Counted from the first letter of the stretch, positions 1-9,230 are shown. The stretch: DNA of 64,000 nucleotides from Chondrocystis sp. NIES-4102 (GCA_002368355.1 AP018281.1:1116001-1180000), one strand, 5' to 3'. Program-made: numbers and translations. Notes: generated from the sequence alone by a model not told the origin.

Positions 1-14
1 GATTAATTACTAAC

Positions 15-46
15 AGGGTAAATAAATACAAAGTAATAATTACCCT
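15..46. terminator. Possible hairpin at the window edge
   Basis: A perfect 7-bp inverted repeat (AGGGTAA at 15-21, TTACCCT at 40-46) encloses an 18-nt AT-rich loop. It could end a gene lying to the left of the window, but no long T-run follows. The rest of 1-137 shows nothing else I recognise. Confidence 0.25.
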
Positions 47-137
47 TGCTTAATAAAGAGAATTTCCGCAAAAATAGTTAAATAGGTAGGAATTTATACG
101 GAATTCCTTGTTTTAATATCTAACTATAATCAACCAA

Positions 138-500
138 ATGCCTATTTGCTCCCGTTGTCAACACCCTGTAGATACTCAGGCAATTAATTGTCCCTATTGT
201 CACAACCCCTTAAAAGCTTTTGGTCATCCTGGTATACCACTACATCAAGCTCAAGACAATAGCTGGTTATGCGATCGCTGTATTTACGATCAAGATAATT
301 CCTGTAATTATCCCCAACGTCCCTATGCTAAAAGTTGTACCCTATTCCATGACTACGAGCAACCATTAATTCCAGCCAAAGTTACCCCCACAAGTCAAAT
401 GGGTTGGGTAGGGGTTAAAAACTGGCTAAAACGTCATCGGGGTATAATAGCGATCGCGCTAATGATTGGTATAAGTGTTTTAATTACTTTAGCAAGTTAA
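138..500 (+). CDS. Zinc-ribbon protein with C-terminal membrane anchor
   Basis: This is a 120-residue protein of unknown function. The first CxxC pair (C4/C7) and second pair (C18/C21) form a classic zinc ribbon. A second cysteine set (C45, C48, C56, C67) could bind another metal. The last ~20 residues are hydrophobic (residues ~103-120) and follow a basic stretch (KRHRG), so the protein is probably a tail-anchored membrane protein with its ribbons in the cytoplasm. It converges on the TetR-like gene, one base away. I infer a small conserved cyanobacterial protein; no pathway can be assigned. Confidence 0.7.
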   Translation: MPICSRCQHPVDTQAINCPYCHNPLKAFGHPGIPLHQAQDNSWLCDRCIYDQDNSCNYPQRPYAKSCTLFHDYEQPLIPAKVTPTSQMGWVGVKNWLKRHRGIIAIALMIGISVLITLAS

Positions 501-501
501 A

Positions 502-1734
502 TCAAGACTTCTTCTGATCTAAACGGGCTGCTGCTTCTAGGGCTGCTTTATTTCTGGCTCGTTGGGCATATTGCTGTAATTGCTTGATCTCCATCCCACT
601 AATAATACTAAGATCCTCTAAAGCAATACCCCTAATGATCATCTCAATACACCATGTTTGTCTTGCTTGCTCGATGGTGGGCTGTGTGCCTTGGGGGGTT
701 ATCAGGTTGCAAGTTAACCTGTGCCAAATAGCTGCTAATTCCTCTGGGGTTAAGGGTTTATTTCCCTCACCGATAAAGATAGCTGCTGTCGGCTCATCCT
801 TACGACTTCTTAACCATTGAATTAAAGGATTGATCGTATTTGATCCATAACGCAACCCCATAACCCATTGGTTCAAAGGTACTTGTCGTTTAATGCCATA
901 ATTAATCTGTAATATATGTTGGTTAGGTTCAACTACAGAATGCGATCGCTCTAAATGTAAAATCTCTTCAGGTGTCAAACCAGCCCCAAACAAAACATAA
1001 ACCAGGGCGTATTCTTGCTTTCCTGCTTTCTTAGCTATACGAAATAAGGATTTAACCAGACTTGCAGGTAAATCTGTAATAGTAGGTACTTGAGGCGCAA
1101 CATTACTAATCAAATTTAGATCTGGTGTATCAGATCCAGTTAAAGCTCCCTTAAGAAATAACTGCACCACACTAGTTAAAAAATCATCCTCCTCATCCCA
1201 AAAAGTCGCCCCTTCAGTAGTAGATTCGATAATAAAATAACCTAAAAGCAAAAAGTTCAAAAGATTAACTATCTGCTCACAAGTCAAATCAGTTTCTAAA
1301 TTTTGAGCAACAATTACTTCTTCTAAATAATTCGCTACATAACGATTTGCTTGGCTCAAACCTTTACCCAAAGCCAAACGATTCTCTTGAGGATAATTCT
1401 TGGCTTCCCCAACAATCGAACGAACTAAATCAGGTGCTTTATTAAGGGTACGTAAACATTCTTGAATATATTCCTCTAAGAAATCTGCTACATTACCGCG
1501 ACTATTAGCCTTTTCAACTAAAGAATGAACCAATTTAGCAAAAACCGCCGAATCTTCTAATACAGCTAAAAGTAGACGATATTTATTGCCAAAATTCCGA
1601 AAGAGAGTAACTTCATTTACCTGGGCGCGCTCTGCCACTGCTTTAGTAGTAGTTTCTGTTACACCTCTTTCCGCAAATAGATCTAAGGCAGCTTCAATTA
1701 AGCGAGCTTTGGTGGACTTTCGGGGATTAGACAT
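502..1734 (-). CDS. TetR/AcrR-family regulator fused to an integrase-like C-terminal domain
   Basis: The 410-residue protein begins with a TetR helix-turn-helix (about residues 8-55, with AERAQVNEVTLFRNFGNK) and a helical TetR ligand-binding region to about residue 200. This is the usual full length of a TetR protein. The remaining 200 residues look like a tyrosine-recombinase catalytic fold. 'LFGAGLTPEEILHL' (249-262) matches the box I pattern GLRxSEL but has Thr254 where the catalytic Arg would be. 'QARQTWCIEMIIRG' (356-369) resembles the HxLRHTxAT box with Arg358 kept. A tyrosine is present at 389. Loss of the first Arg suggests a non-catalytic DNA-binding or dimerisation module. The likely role is a transcription repressor with an unknown target. 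Confidence 0.75.
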   Translation of the reverse strand: MSNPRKSTKARLIEAALDLFAERGVTETTTKAVAERAQVNEVTLFRNFGNKYRLLLAVLEDSAVFAKLVHSLVEKANSRGNVADFLEEYIQECLRTLNKAPDLVRSIVGEAKNYPQENRLALGKGLSQANRYVANYLEEVIVAQNLETDLTCEQIVNLLNFLLLGYFIIESTTEGATFWDEEDDFLTSVVQLFLKGALTGSDTPDLNLISNVAPQVPTITDLPASLVKSLFRIAKKAGKQEYALVYVLFGAGLTPEEILHLERSHSVVEPNQHILQINYGIKRQVPLNQWVMGLRYGSNTINPLIQWLRSRKDEPTAAIFIGEGNKPLTPEELAAIWHRLTCNLITPQGTQPTIEQARQTWCIEMIIRGIALEDLSIISGMEIKQLQQYAQRARNKAALEAAARLDQKKS

Positions 1735-1835
1735 AACACGATAAGTTAGGCAGATTTAGGATGCTAAAGTGCAATCATAGCAATTGTTTGTCTAAATCTT
1801 GGTAAAAATCGACCCACCAAAGATAAAAAGGGTTG

Positions 1836-3059
1836 CTATTGAGATTGAGACACAGAGTCTTTCTTAGCTTTAGCTAACATCAAATTAGAAGTATTAACTT
1901 CAAATTGATACCCAATGCCAAAATTGAGCGGTTTGATTTGCTGTTTATTAGTAGTATAAATCTGTTTGAGATCGCTTTGATAACGATTACTAAATAGGGC
2001 AATAGGAGATACATAGTTGCCATAAAAATCCAGATCCCATTTTTGAGTATCAAAAGAATTTACAGGCATTCCCGAATCATCTTGTAATAGATAACTACTT
2101 TGAGCAAGAATTACATTTTTAATTTGAGAAAAGCTATCGTTATACATTAAATAGGAAGCAGCTTTAAGATAAGTAATAGGATTATCCAATTGCTCTACAA
2201 ACTTAGCCAATTGAGGGTGCTTTACAAGACCGTCATTAGATAAATCTGTGGAAAAATAATAAAGAGTGCGTGGCTCTTTTTCCCCTTCACCCAGATAGGC
2301 AATTTTAACCCCAGGAATCAAACCATCTGCCATCGGTTGAATTTTGGCTGCTGCATTTAATCCTACATAATCAACATCTAGAATACGATGATTAGTACGA
2401 GCCATAAAGACATATAAAATAGGTAAGACTCCCTGTTGTTGTAAGTCTACTTTCATATCATTAGTACGAAAGAAACTAAATTGTAAAATAGCGTAGAGAG
2501 AATTCCTTACTTGTTGCAATTTCGAGTTAAATTGAGATGAATCTAAATCGAGTAAATTAGGAACAGTGCCAACAGGTTCTAAACCTACTAATACCATTTC
2601 TTTGGCTTGGGGAAAAAGGGAATTACTATAAAGAAAGTCTGGGCCACTAAAGGGATAAAAGATTGTTGGTTTAGTGGAATTTATAGTAGCTAGTTCTGTG
2701 TTTGACCAATTTTTTACTTGGGATATTTGTTGAGTTTCTAATTTATCCCAAGCCTTAGTTAAACTTTGATGATGTTCTTGCCAAACGGGGGTATTTTCTA
2801 ATTTTGAGAAGTTATTATTATTATCTGTATTAATCCCAGCTAAAATTTTGGCACTATTAGTTAAAGCATCGGCTTTTTTGAGATCAAACTTAGCTAAAGG
2901 ATCTGGTTTTGCTGGAGGTAAGATAACAACTTCCTGATCGTTTGTTGCTGATTTACTATTTAGATTAGGGGCAAGAGCCTGATTGCCAGAATTACAAGCA
3001 GATAATATTAAGCTAGTAGTAATTGTAGCCGAAACAAAGATTAATTGTGATACTTTCAT
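1836..3059 (-). CDS. Predicted lipoprotein of unknown function
   Basis: The 407-residue protein has a signal peptide ending in the lipobox LSAC (lipidated Cys22), so it should be anchored in the envelope. The start is supported by a purine-rich AGGAAGAG about 7 nt upstream of the ATG. A conserved-looking central motif, FYPFSGPDFLY, is followed by a segment mentioning GLEPVGTVPNL. I have an impression of having met this combination in uncharacterised bacterial lipoproteins, but I know no function. It lies on the same strand as the amino-acid permease, 71 nt downstream of it, so they may be co-transcribed. Confidence 0.7.
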   Translation of the reverse strand: MKVSQLIFVSATITTSLILSACNSGNQALAPNLNSKSATNDQEVVILPPAKPDPLAKFDLKKADALTNSAKILAGINTDNNNNFSKLENTPVWQEHHQSLTKAWDKLETQQISQVKNWSNTELATINSTKPTIFYPFSGPDFLYSNSLFPQAKEMVLVGLEPVGTVPNLLDLDSSQFNSKLQQVRNSLYAILQFSFFRTNDMKVDLQQQGVLPILYVFMARTNHRILDVDYVGLNAAAKIQPMADGLIPGVKIAYLGEGEKEPRTLYYFSTDLSNDGLVKHPQLAKFVEQLDNPITYLKAASYLMYNDSFSQIKNVILAQSSYLLQDDSGMPVNSFDTQKWDLDFYGNYVSPIALFSNRYQSDLKQIYTTNKQQIKPLNFGIGYQFEVNTSNLMLAKAKKDSVSQSQ

Positions 3060-3130
3060 AATCTACTCTTCCTATTTAATATATAACCTTGAGGGGACAG
3101 ATATCTTTTACTTACTTACTTACTTAGGGA

Positions 3131-4447
3131 TTAAGCTAACCAACTCAACTTATTTTTAGCTGCTACAAAATAAACCACTAAACCGATCGCTAGAGTCGCA
3201 ATTCCTGCTAAGGACTCCATTGGTTTATCCATTAAAATAAAGATGAGCATCCATAAAGAAATAGCTAAAAAGATGATGGGAGTAAGGGGATATCCCCAAG
3301 TTTTATAAGGACGATGTATCTGAGGATAGCGAAATCTATGTACAAAGACTCCCAAAACTGTAATAAAAGAAGAAAGAGTTAAAGTAAATCCCAAATAAGT
3401 AATAACTCGCTCAAAACTAGCAGTAATTAATAAAACAATTACAATCGCCAGTTGTAGTAAAATAGAATAATAGGGAATACCATTACTATTTCTTTTAGCT
3501 AATACTTTAAATAAAGGAATATCCTCACCAATAACTTGCGTTACCCTCGGCCCTGCTAAAATCATTGAACTAATAGATGAAATTAAGCCCAAGGAAATTA
3601 ATAAACCCATTATTTTTGCTCCCCTAGCCCCAAAAATTTGACCAGCAGCAATATATCCTACTTCAACTTCACCAGCTAAACTATCTAAGGGTGTGGTGTA
3701 TAAAAAAATAAAATTCAATAATAAATATAGACCGATAACAATTAAAGTTCCCACAATTAAAGAACGAGGAATATTCTTCTCAGGATCTTCAACTTCACTA
3801 GCTAAATATACCGCAGCATTCCAACCAGAATAGGAATAGGTTACATAAACTAAAGATACGGCAAAAGGTGAACTAAAAATAAGTTCAAAATCTTGAGGAA
3901 TGGGATAAAAAGCTAAGTCTTGACTATTAGCTAAAAACAAACCACACCCAATTAAAATTACAATCAAAATAACTTTTAACAGCGTAAAAAATTGCTGAAA
4001 ATAGCTACCTAAACGCAAATTTCTCGTATGAATTAAGGAAATTCCAACTACTACCAATAAAGCGATCGCATTGGGCGAAACAAGGGGAAAAACACGGGAA
4101 AAATAAGCCCCCAACGCCATAGCAGCAGCAGCAATAGGTGCAGCAAATCCTACAGTTACCGATATCCATCCCGATAAAAAACCTACCGCAGGATGATATA
4201 TACGCGATAAATAATAATATTCACCCCCCGAATGAGGCATTGCAGCCCCCAATTCACTATAGACAAGCGCACCGCAGATAGCGAAAATTCCCCCTAATAA
4301 CCACAATAGCAGTAGGGTAAATCCCGATCGCAAGTCTACTACTTGAAATCCTAAACTAGTAAATACTCCTGTACCAATCATGTTCGCCACGATAATACAG
4401 GTAGCAGTGGATAATCCAATTCTGTCAGAAGTTTTGTGAACAGACAT
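3131..4447 (-). CDS. APC-family amino acid permease
   Basis: A 438-residue polytopic protein with about 12 hydrophobic segments, the normal size for the amino acid-polyamine-organocation (APC) superfamily. The first helix carries the family signature 'IIVANMIGTGVFTSLG', in which the unwound GTG segment contacts the substrate amine and carboxylate. Family knowledge suggests uptake or exchange of amino acids across the plasma membrane; the substrate cannot be read from sequence. It precedes the lipoprotein gene on the same strand and follows znuA by 88 nt. Confidence 0.88.
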   Translation of the reverse strand: MSVHKTSDRIGLSTATCIIVANMIGTGVFTSLGFQVVDLRSGFTLLLLWLLGGIFAICGALVYSELGAAMPHSGGEYYYLSRIYHPAVGFLSGWISVTVGFAAPIAAAAMALGAYFSRVFPLVSPNAIALLVVVGISLIHTRNLRLGSYFQQFFTLLKVILIVILIGCGLFLANSQDLAFYPIPQDFELIFSSPFAVSLVYVTYSYSGWNAAVYLASEVEDPEKNIPRSLIVGTLIVIGLYLLLNFIFLYTTPLDSLAGEVEVGYIAAGQIFGARGAKIMGLLISLGLISSISSMILAGPRVTQVIGEDIPLFKVLAKRNSNGIPYYSILLQLAIVIVLLITASFERVITYLGFTLTLSSFITVLGVFVHRFRYPQIHRPYKTWGYPLTPIIFLAISLWMLIFILMDKPMESLAGIATLAIGLVVYFVAAKNKLSWLA

Positions 4448-4535
4448 GAAGTTAGTTTGTGGAGTACTAACTAAACTTACCCAGATTAATTGTGATACGA
4501 ATCACTGACAGTTGACTTTTTTTGTATCTTTATAT

Positions 4536-5585
4536 TTATTGATTGTTAATTTTATTGGTAAAAGGTTGACACTGACCACCTAAACCATCCACAATCGCAC
4601 AGGTATTATGAGACATCATGTCAGTAAAGTTGTCTGCTTCCCCCAACCCATCAACAAATAACTTTTGAGGTGATAATTGCACATTAGCTGCATCCGCAAC
4701 ATTTCTAATCACGCGATCGTTGGCAGTTGATTCTACAAAAATAGTTGGTACACCTGTTTGTTTAATGGTAGTTGCCAATTCCCTTACTTGGGAAGCTGTG
4801 GGAGATGAGGCTAAACTTAAGCCTTGCAGGGTTTGATAGTCTTCTATACCGTATGCCTGAACATAATAGTTGAGGGAATCATGGGTTGTCACTAAAATTC
4901 TTTTGCCTTGAGGAATAGTTGCAATCTGATCTTTGATCCAACCATCAAGTTGCCAGAGTTGATCAGTTAAAGCGGTACTATTTTTAAGATAAATATCCGC
5001 AGACGAAGGGTTTAATTGTAATAAGGTTGTCTCGATTAATTCCACCATAGCTACAGTATTTTCTAAATTATGCCAAACATGAGGATCTGGGGATAAATTT
5101 TGTTTACCTGATTTAGTTTCAGAATGGGCGTGATCTGCATCGGTTTCTGAATGATCGTGATCTGCATCGGTTTCTGAATGCTCATGTTGCGTCATAATAG
5201 GCTCAGTTACTGCTTGCTCATACACCGCTATTTTAGGTGCAGGGGTTTTTGTAGCTTCTAATAAATTAGTTATTTGAGGCTCTAACTGATAACCTCCATA
5301 GAAAATTACCTGAGCAAATTCCATCGCCTGGCGTTGTGACGGGGTAGGACGATAGGTATGGGGATCTTGACTCGGATCAATTAAGCAGGTTAAATCAATA
5401 GTATCCTGGGCGATTGTTTCGACTAAATCGCAAATAACATTGTGGGATGCTAAAACTTTCGGCTTCTCCTGTGCTTGGGCAATATTATTATGATGGTGTT
5501 CATTCAAACTACATCCAACTAAACTACTAGCAATACCCAAGATCGCCAAACTAAAAATATTTTTAAATTTATAATTTGCCAACAT
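4536..5585 (-). CDS. znuA: Zinc ABC transporter substrate-binding lipoprotein
   Basis: A 349-residue cluster A-I metal-binding protein. It has a signal peptide with lipobox LVGC (Cys25). A His/Asp-rich loop at roughly residues 130-155 is built from a repeated HSETDADH unit, followed by a conserved 'DPHVWHN' metal-ligand motif. The His-rich loop is typical of zinc-specific ZnuA rather than manganese-specific MntC. It is transcribed divergently from znuC across a 92-bp region holding two Zur-like boxes, so all three genes are probably derepressed on zinc shortage. It should capture Zn2+ in the periplasm and hand it to ZnuB. Confidence 0.88.
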   Translation of the reverse strand: MLANYKFKNIFSLAILGIASSLVGCSLNEHHHNNIAQAQEKPKVLASHNVICDLVETIAQDTIDLTCLIDPSQDPHTYRPTPSQRQAMEFAQVIFYGGYQLEPQITNLLEATKTPAPKIAVYEQAVTEPIMTQHEHSETDADHDHSETDADHAHSETKSGKQNLSPDPHVWHNLENTVAMVELIETTLLQLNPSSADIYLKNSTALTDQLWQLDGWIKDQIATIPQGKRILVTTHDSLNYYVQAYGIEDYQTLQGLSLASSPTASQVRELATTIKQTGVPTIFVESTANDRVIRNVADAANVQLSPQKLFVDGLGEADNFTDMMSHNTCAIVDGLGGQCQPFTNKINNQ

Positions 5586-5613
5586 AAAAATAGACCTGTT
5601 AAGGCTTTAAGCA

Positions 5614-5632
5614 TAATGATAATGATTCTAAT
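5614..5632. promoter_or_regulatory. Putative Zur/Fur-type operator, copy 1
   Basis: The sequence TAATGATAATGATTCTAAT has the AT-rich 'TGATAATnATT' look of Fur/Zur operators. It lies in the short divergent region between znuA and znuC. A second copy sharing its first nine bases begins 28 nt downstream. I infer Zur (zinc) control from the flanking genes. Confidence 0.55.
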
Positions 5633-5641
5633 TATAGATTA

Positions 5642-5660
5642 TAATGATAACGAATCTCAG
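5642..5660. promoter_or_regulatory. Putative Zur/Fur-type operator, copy 2
   Basis: TAATGATAACGAATCTCAG repeats the first copy's TAATGATAA half exactly, then diverges. It lies 18 nt ahead of the znuC start, where a bound repressor would block znuCB transcription. Confidence 0.45.
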
Positions 5661-5677
5661 ATCACTAATGTTAATCA

Positions 5678-6439
5678 ATGCTAGAAGTTCGTAACCTAAG
5701 CGTAGTGTACCGCAATACTTGGGCAATTGAAAATGTGTCTTTTACGGTGCAACCAGGACAGGTGGTAGGATTATTAGGGCCGAATGGGGCAGGCAAAAGT
5801 ACTTTAATTACGGCAATATTGGGGTTAGTGCCATGTGCCGAGGGGATAGTGAGATGGGCAAACAAACCCATAGATAAACAATTACAGCGAGTGGCTTATG
5901 TACCTCAGCGATCGCAGATAGATTGGGATTATCCTGTAACGGTAGAAAAAGTAGTATTAATGGGGCGTGTAGCTGCAACAGGTTGGTTTCGTAACCATAG
6001 TCAAAGATCCCACTATTTAGTGAAGCAAGCGTTACAGAGGGTGGGAATGTGGCAATATCGTCAAAGGCAGATCAGAGAATTATCTGGAGGACAACAACAA
6101 AGAGTCTTTTTAGCCAGAGCGATCGCGCAAGAAACCGATTTACTATTATTAGATGAACCATTTAATAATGTGGATCAACAGACAGAAACAATTATTTTTG
6201 AGATCTTTGCCGAATTAAAAGCCCAGGGAAAAACCCTATTAGTGATCAGTCATGATCTGAGTGAAACTTTAAATAATTACGACCAATTATTATTATTAAA
6301 TAAGAAACTAATAGCCTTTGGTTCAATAGCTGAAGTATTAACCAATAAAAACATAAATCTAGCTTACGATCGATACAGTAAGATAAATTATCAAATCTCC
6401 AACATTCAGCACCAACCAAATGTTAACGTGGCTAATTGA
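5678..6439 (+). CDS. znuC: Zinc ABC transporter ATP-binding protein
   Basis: A complete 253-residue ABC ATPase. It shows Walker A GPNGAGKST (residues 34-42), signature LSGGQQQR, Walker B LLLLDEP and the switch histidine in ISHD. It is the cytoplasmic motor for the adjacent permease, whose start codon lies within the last 20 nt of this gene, indicating translational coupling. The divergent His-rich znuA points to zinc. Manganese (MntA-type) is the alternative, because the ATPases of the two systems are very similar. Confidence 0.88.
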   Translation: MLEVRNLSVVYRNTWAIENVSFTVQPGQVVGLLGPNGAGKSTLITAILGLVPCAEGIVRWANKPIDKQLQRVAYVPQRSQIDWDYPVTVEKVVLMGRVAATGWFRNHSQRSHYLVKQALQRVGMWQYRQRQIRELSGGQQQRVFLARAIAQETDLLLLDEPFNNVDQQTETIIFEIFAELKAQGKTLLVISHDLSETLNNYDQLLLLNKKLIAFGSIAEVLTNKNINLAYDRYSKINYQISNIQHQPNVNVAN

Positions 6440-7259
6440 ACCATTAGAATTTGAATTTATGCGCCAGGCGATCTGCATTGGCTTATCTTTAGGTATTCTA
6501 GGCGCGGTAGTGGGTAGTTACTTAATATTGCAACAGATGGGAATGATGAGTGGGGTAATTTCCCATGCGGTGTTACCTGGTATTTCCATAGCTTTTTTTC
6601 TGGAAATAAATTTAGCCATTGGGGCGTTTGTGGCTGGGGTATTAAGTGCATTAGTAGTAATTGCCATAGAAAAGCGATCGCGGATTAAAGTTGATGCTGC
6701 AATGGCATTAACTCTTACTAGTTTTTTAGCCTTGGGAGTAATTTTTATTAGTTTACTAAAGACCAATCAAATTAATTTAGACCAGATTTTATTTGGGGAT
6801 ATCTTAGGTGTAACTAGTAGTGATGTTTGGCATACATTAATTATTACGATTATTATTCTTAGTTTAACTAAACTTTTTTATAAAGAATTAGAATTTTATA
6901 CCTTCGATCCTTTGGGTGCAAAAGCCTGTGGTTTACCCGTCAATCTACTTTATTTTGGTTTAGTTTGTGCTATCACCTTAACCATTGTGGCAAGTATGCA
7001 GACGGTGGGAGTATTACTTGTGATGTCATTACTTGCAGGGCCCGCTATTACTGCCTATTTACTAGTTAAAGAATTATCTCAAATGATGATTTTAGGGTCA
7101 ATAATTGGTGGTTTTTCTAGTGTAATTGGAATGTATTTAAGCTACTATTTCGATCTGCCATCGGGGGCTGCAATTGTCATGGTGATTTTTAGTTTTTTTC
7201 TAGGTGCGTTTTTCTTTAGTCCTAGTCAAGGAATTATCACTAAAGTGTTTAATAATTAA
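6420..7259 (+). CDS. znuB: Zinc ABC transporter permease
   Basis: A 279-residue membrane protein of the ABC-3 (ZnuB/MntB) family with eight or nine hydrophobic helices. Family hallmarks are 'GAVVGSYLILQQMGMMSGVISHAVLPGI' split over helices 1-2, including the conserved SHAVLPG, and 'LLAGPAITAYLL' near the end. It overlaps the ATPase gene by 20 nt and completes a ZnuABC importer with the divergent znuA. The short His-poor C-terminus is normal. Confidence 0.87.
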   Translation: MLTWLIEPLEFEFMRQAICIGLSLGILGAVVGSYLILQQMGMMSGVISHAVLPGISIAFFLEINLAIGAFVAGVLSALVVIAIEKRSRIKVDAAMALTLTSFLALGVIFISLLKTNQINLDQILFGDILGVTSSDVWHTLIITIIILSLTKLFYKELEFYTFDPLGAKACGLPVNLLYFGLVCAITLTIVASMQTVGVLLVMSLLAGPAITAYLLVKELSQMMILGSIIGGFSSVIGMYLSYYFDLPSGAAIVMVIFSFFLGAFFFSPSQGIITKVFNN

Positions 7260-7308
7260 TAATTATCTCTCCATTAAAGGAGGAAGTTTTTTACTAGCTT
7301 TTAAATAA

Positions 7309-7354
7309 TACTACCCAAACCCCTACTACCTACCACCCAAACCCCTACTACCTA
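7309..7354. repeat. CTACCCAAACCCCTACTACC dispersed repeat
   Basis: Two adjacent copies of a CTACC(C)AAACCCCTACTACC unit lie just past znuB. The same family recurs at about 32241, 38632, 39678 (inverted) and 63211 (inverted), always between genes. Confidence 0.7.
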
Positions 7355-7356
7355 AT

Positions 7357-7842
7357 TTATACTTTCCGTCCCAAAATTACTAAACTTCTGTTAATTCCCT
7401 CCATCAAAGCAACATCAGGTAAATATCCCCACTGAGAAAAACCATGAGAGATAAACAAATTAAGACTGGGGTGATTATGGGCAAAAATAAAACCGAGTAA
7501 AGTAGTGAGTTGTAATTTAGGACTATGAGCGATCGCGCTATTTAATAATTGCTTACCAATACCCTGATTTTGATAAGCTGTTGCCACATAAATACTAACT
7601 TCGGCGGTGTGTAGATAAGCAGGACGACCATAGAAATTTTGCCAGCTTAACCAAGCAACAATCTGATCATCTTTAATAGCTACCCATAGAGGGCGATTTT
7701 GCAGGCGGTTATGATACCAGTCAAGACGACTAGCAACTGTTATAGGTTCAGTATCGGCTGTTGCTAAACCACCAGGAATACTCTGGTTATAAATATCAAC
7801 GATGGTAATTAAATCAGCCTCGTAAGCGTTGCGAATATACAT
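7357..7842 (-). CDS. GNAT-family N-acetyltransferase (phosphinothricin-acetyltransferase-like)
   Basis: A 161-residue single-domain GNAT enzyme. The acetyl-CoA pyrophosphate loop is visible as 'YQNQGIGKQLL' (Q/RxxGxG/A). 'IYNQSIPGGLATADTEP' near the N-terminus is the pattern of the phosphinothricin/methionine-sulfoximine acetyltransferase group. It probably acetylates a small amine or amino-acid analogue; the true substrate is unknown. It stands alone, convergent with znuB and divergent from the glycosidase. Confidence 0.8.
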   Translation of the reverse strand: MYIRNAYEADLITIVDIYNQSIPGGLATADTEPITVASRLDWYHNRLQNRPLWVAIKDDQIVAWLSWQNFYGRPAYLHTAEVSIYVATAYQNQGIGKQLLNSAIAHSPKLQLTTLLGFIFAHNHPSLNLFISHGFSQWGYLPDVALMEGINRSLVILGRKV

Positions 7843-7910
7843 AAAAGATTTTTTGCTTAAAACTAAACGTAGTTAGCGAGCGGTTATAATCGCCATATTC
7901 TGCAAATATT

Positions 7911-9221
7911 GTGGCATTTATGAAAGAAAGCATTGCTGAATTATTTAATTTTTGTGCCGATCAATTAGTTAAGTTTAGTCAATCAAAAGGTCGTCAATCT
8001 TGGTTGATTTTCCTGTTTATTTTGGCACTCACCTTAGTGTTAATTACGCCTTTTCCCATTCATTCTCAGCAGCCAGATTCTAGATCCTCTGAGATTTGCC
8101 AAATGGATAGCGATCGCCCAAAGGAATTAAGAGGTGTTTGGCTGACTAATATCGATAGTGATGTTTTATATAATCATCAGACAACCAAGGAAGCGATCGC
8201 CCTTTTAGCCCAATCTAACTTTAATACTCTTTATCCCACTGTCTGGAATTGGGGTTATACTCTCTATCCTTCCCCCATAGCCGAAGCAGCAACAGGTCTG
8301 GCATTAGATCCCCATCAAGGACTGGAAAATCGCGATGTTTTAGCCGAAATAATTAGTCAAGGACATCAAGAGGGTATGAGTGTTATCCCTTGGTTTGAAT
8401 TTGGGTTTATGGCACCTGCGGACTCGCAATTAGCTATACGTCATCCTCAATGGCTAACTCAGAGAAAAAATGGCAGCACAGTTTGGTGGGAGGGCGATGT
8501 CCATCAACGGGTGTGGTTAAATCCCTTGCGTCCTGATGTGCAAAAATTTATGAGTGATTTAATTATCGAAATTGTTAGTAACTATGATCTAGATGGGATT
8601 CAATTAGATGATCATTTTGGGTATCCTTCAGAGTTTGGATATGACGAATATACAGTTAAGTTGTATCAAGATGAGCATGAGGGTAAATCCCCTCCCCAAG
8701 ATCCCAAAGATCCAGAGTGGGTAAAATGGCGTGCGGACAAAATCACCGCCTATGTGGAAAAATTATTTCATCAAATTAAAGAAAATAATCCCCAAGCAAT
8801 TGTTTCTGTATCTCCAAATCCTCAAGAATTTTCCCTCAATTCCTTTTTACTGGATTGGGCGAAATGGGAAAGAAAAGGCTTAATCGAAGAATTAATAGTA
8901 CAGGTGTATCGCGATGGCTATGATAGTTTTGCCAGAGAATTAGAACAACCTGAAGTTTTAGCAGCAAAAGAACATATTCCTGTGGGTATTGGTATTTTAT
9001 CGGGTTTAAAAGGTCGTCCCATAGCTTGGCACAAAATCTATCAACAAGTAAAAATGACAAGAGATCGCAACTTTGCTGGTATATCATTTTTCTTTTATGA
9101 AAGCCTATGGAATCTAGCCAGCGAATCTCCCCAACGAAGACAAATAGCGGTAAAAAATATATTTAAGGATCAGGCTCAACGACCAAATGTGTCGGACTGT
9201 CATCAGGTTCACCGCGATTGA
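7911..9221 (+). CDS. Family 10-like glycosyl hydrolase (GHL10/DUF187)
   Basis: This protein has up to 436 residues. The longest form starts at GTG 7911; an in-frame ATG at 7920 (three codons in) is equally likely, and neither has a good Shine-Dalgarno. An N-terminal hydrophobic helix (about residues 31-50) should export or anchor it. The catalytic region starts at 'LRGVWLTNIDSDVL' and contains 'NTLYPTVWNWGYTLYPS' and 'YDLDGIQLDDHFGYP', the pattern of GHL10 enzymes. Those are predicted to cut polysaccharide or peptidoglycan-linked glycans outside the cytoplasm; the substrate here is unknown. Confidence 0.85.
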   Translation: MAFMKESIAELFNFCADQLVKFSQSKGRQSWLIFLFILALTLVLITPFPIHSQQPDSRSSEICQMDSDRPKELRGVWLTNIDSDVLYNHQTTKEAIALLAQSNFNTLYPTVWNWGYTLYPSPIAEAATGLALDPHQGLENRDVLAEIISQGHQEGMSVIPWFEFGFMAPADSQLAIRHPQWLTQRKNGSTVWWEGDVHQRVWLNPLRPDVQKFMSDLIIEIVSNYDLDGIQLDDHFGYPSEFGYDEYTVKLYQDEHEGKSPPQDPKDPEWVKWRADKITAYVEKLFHQIKENNPQAIVSVSPNPQEFSLNSFLLDWAKWERKGLIEELIVQVYRDGYDSFARELEQPEVLAAKEHIPVGIGILSGLKGRPIAWHKIYQQVKMTRDRNFAGISFFFYESLWNLASESPQRRQIAVKNIFKDQAQRPNVSDCHQVHRD

Positions 9222-9230
9222 ATCACGGTG
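9210..9230 (+). terminator. Possible terminator hairpin after the glycosidase gene
   Basis: A nearly perfect 10-bp inverted repeat, CACCGCGATT against GAATCACGGTG, overlaps the glycosidase stop codon. It is followed by CTTGCCTTTT. The short T-run makes intrinsic termination plausible but not certain. Confidence 0.4.
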
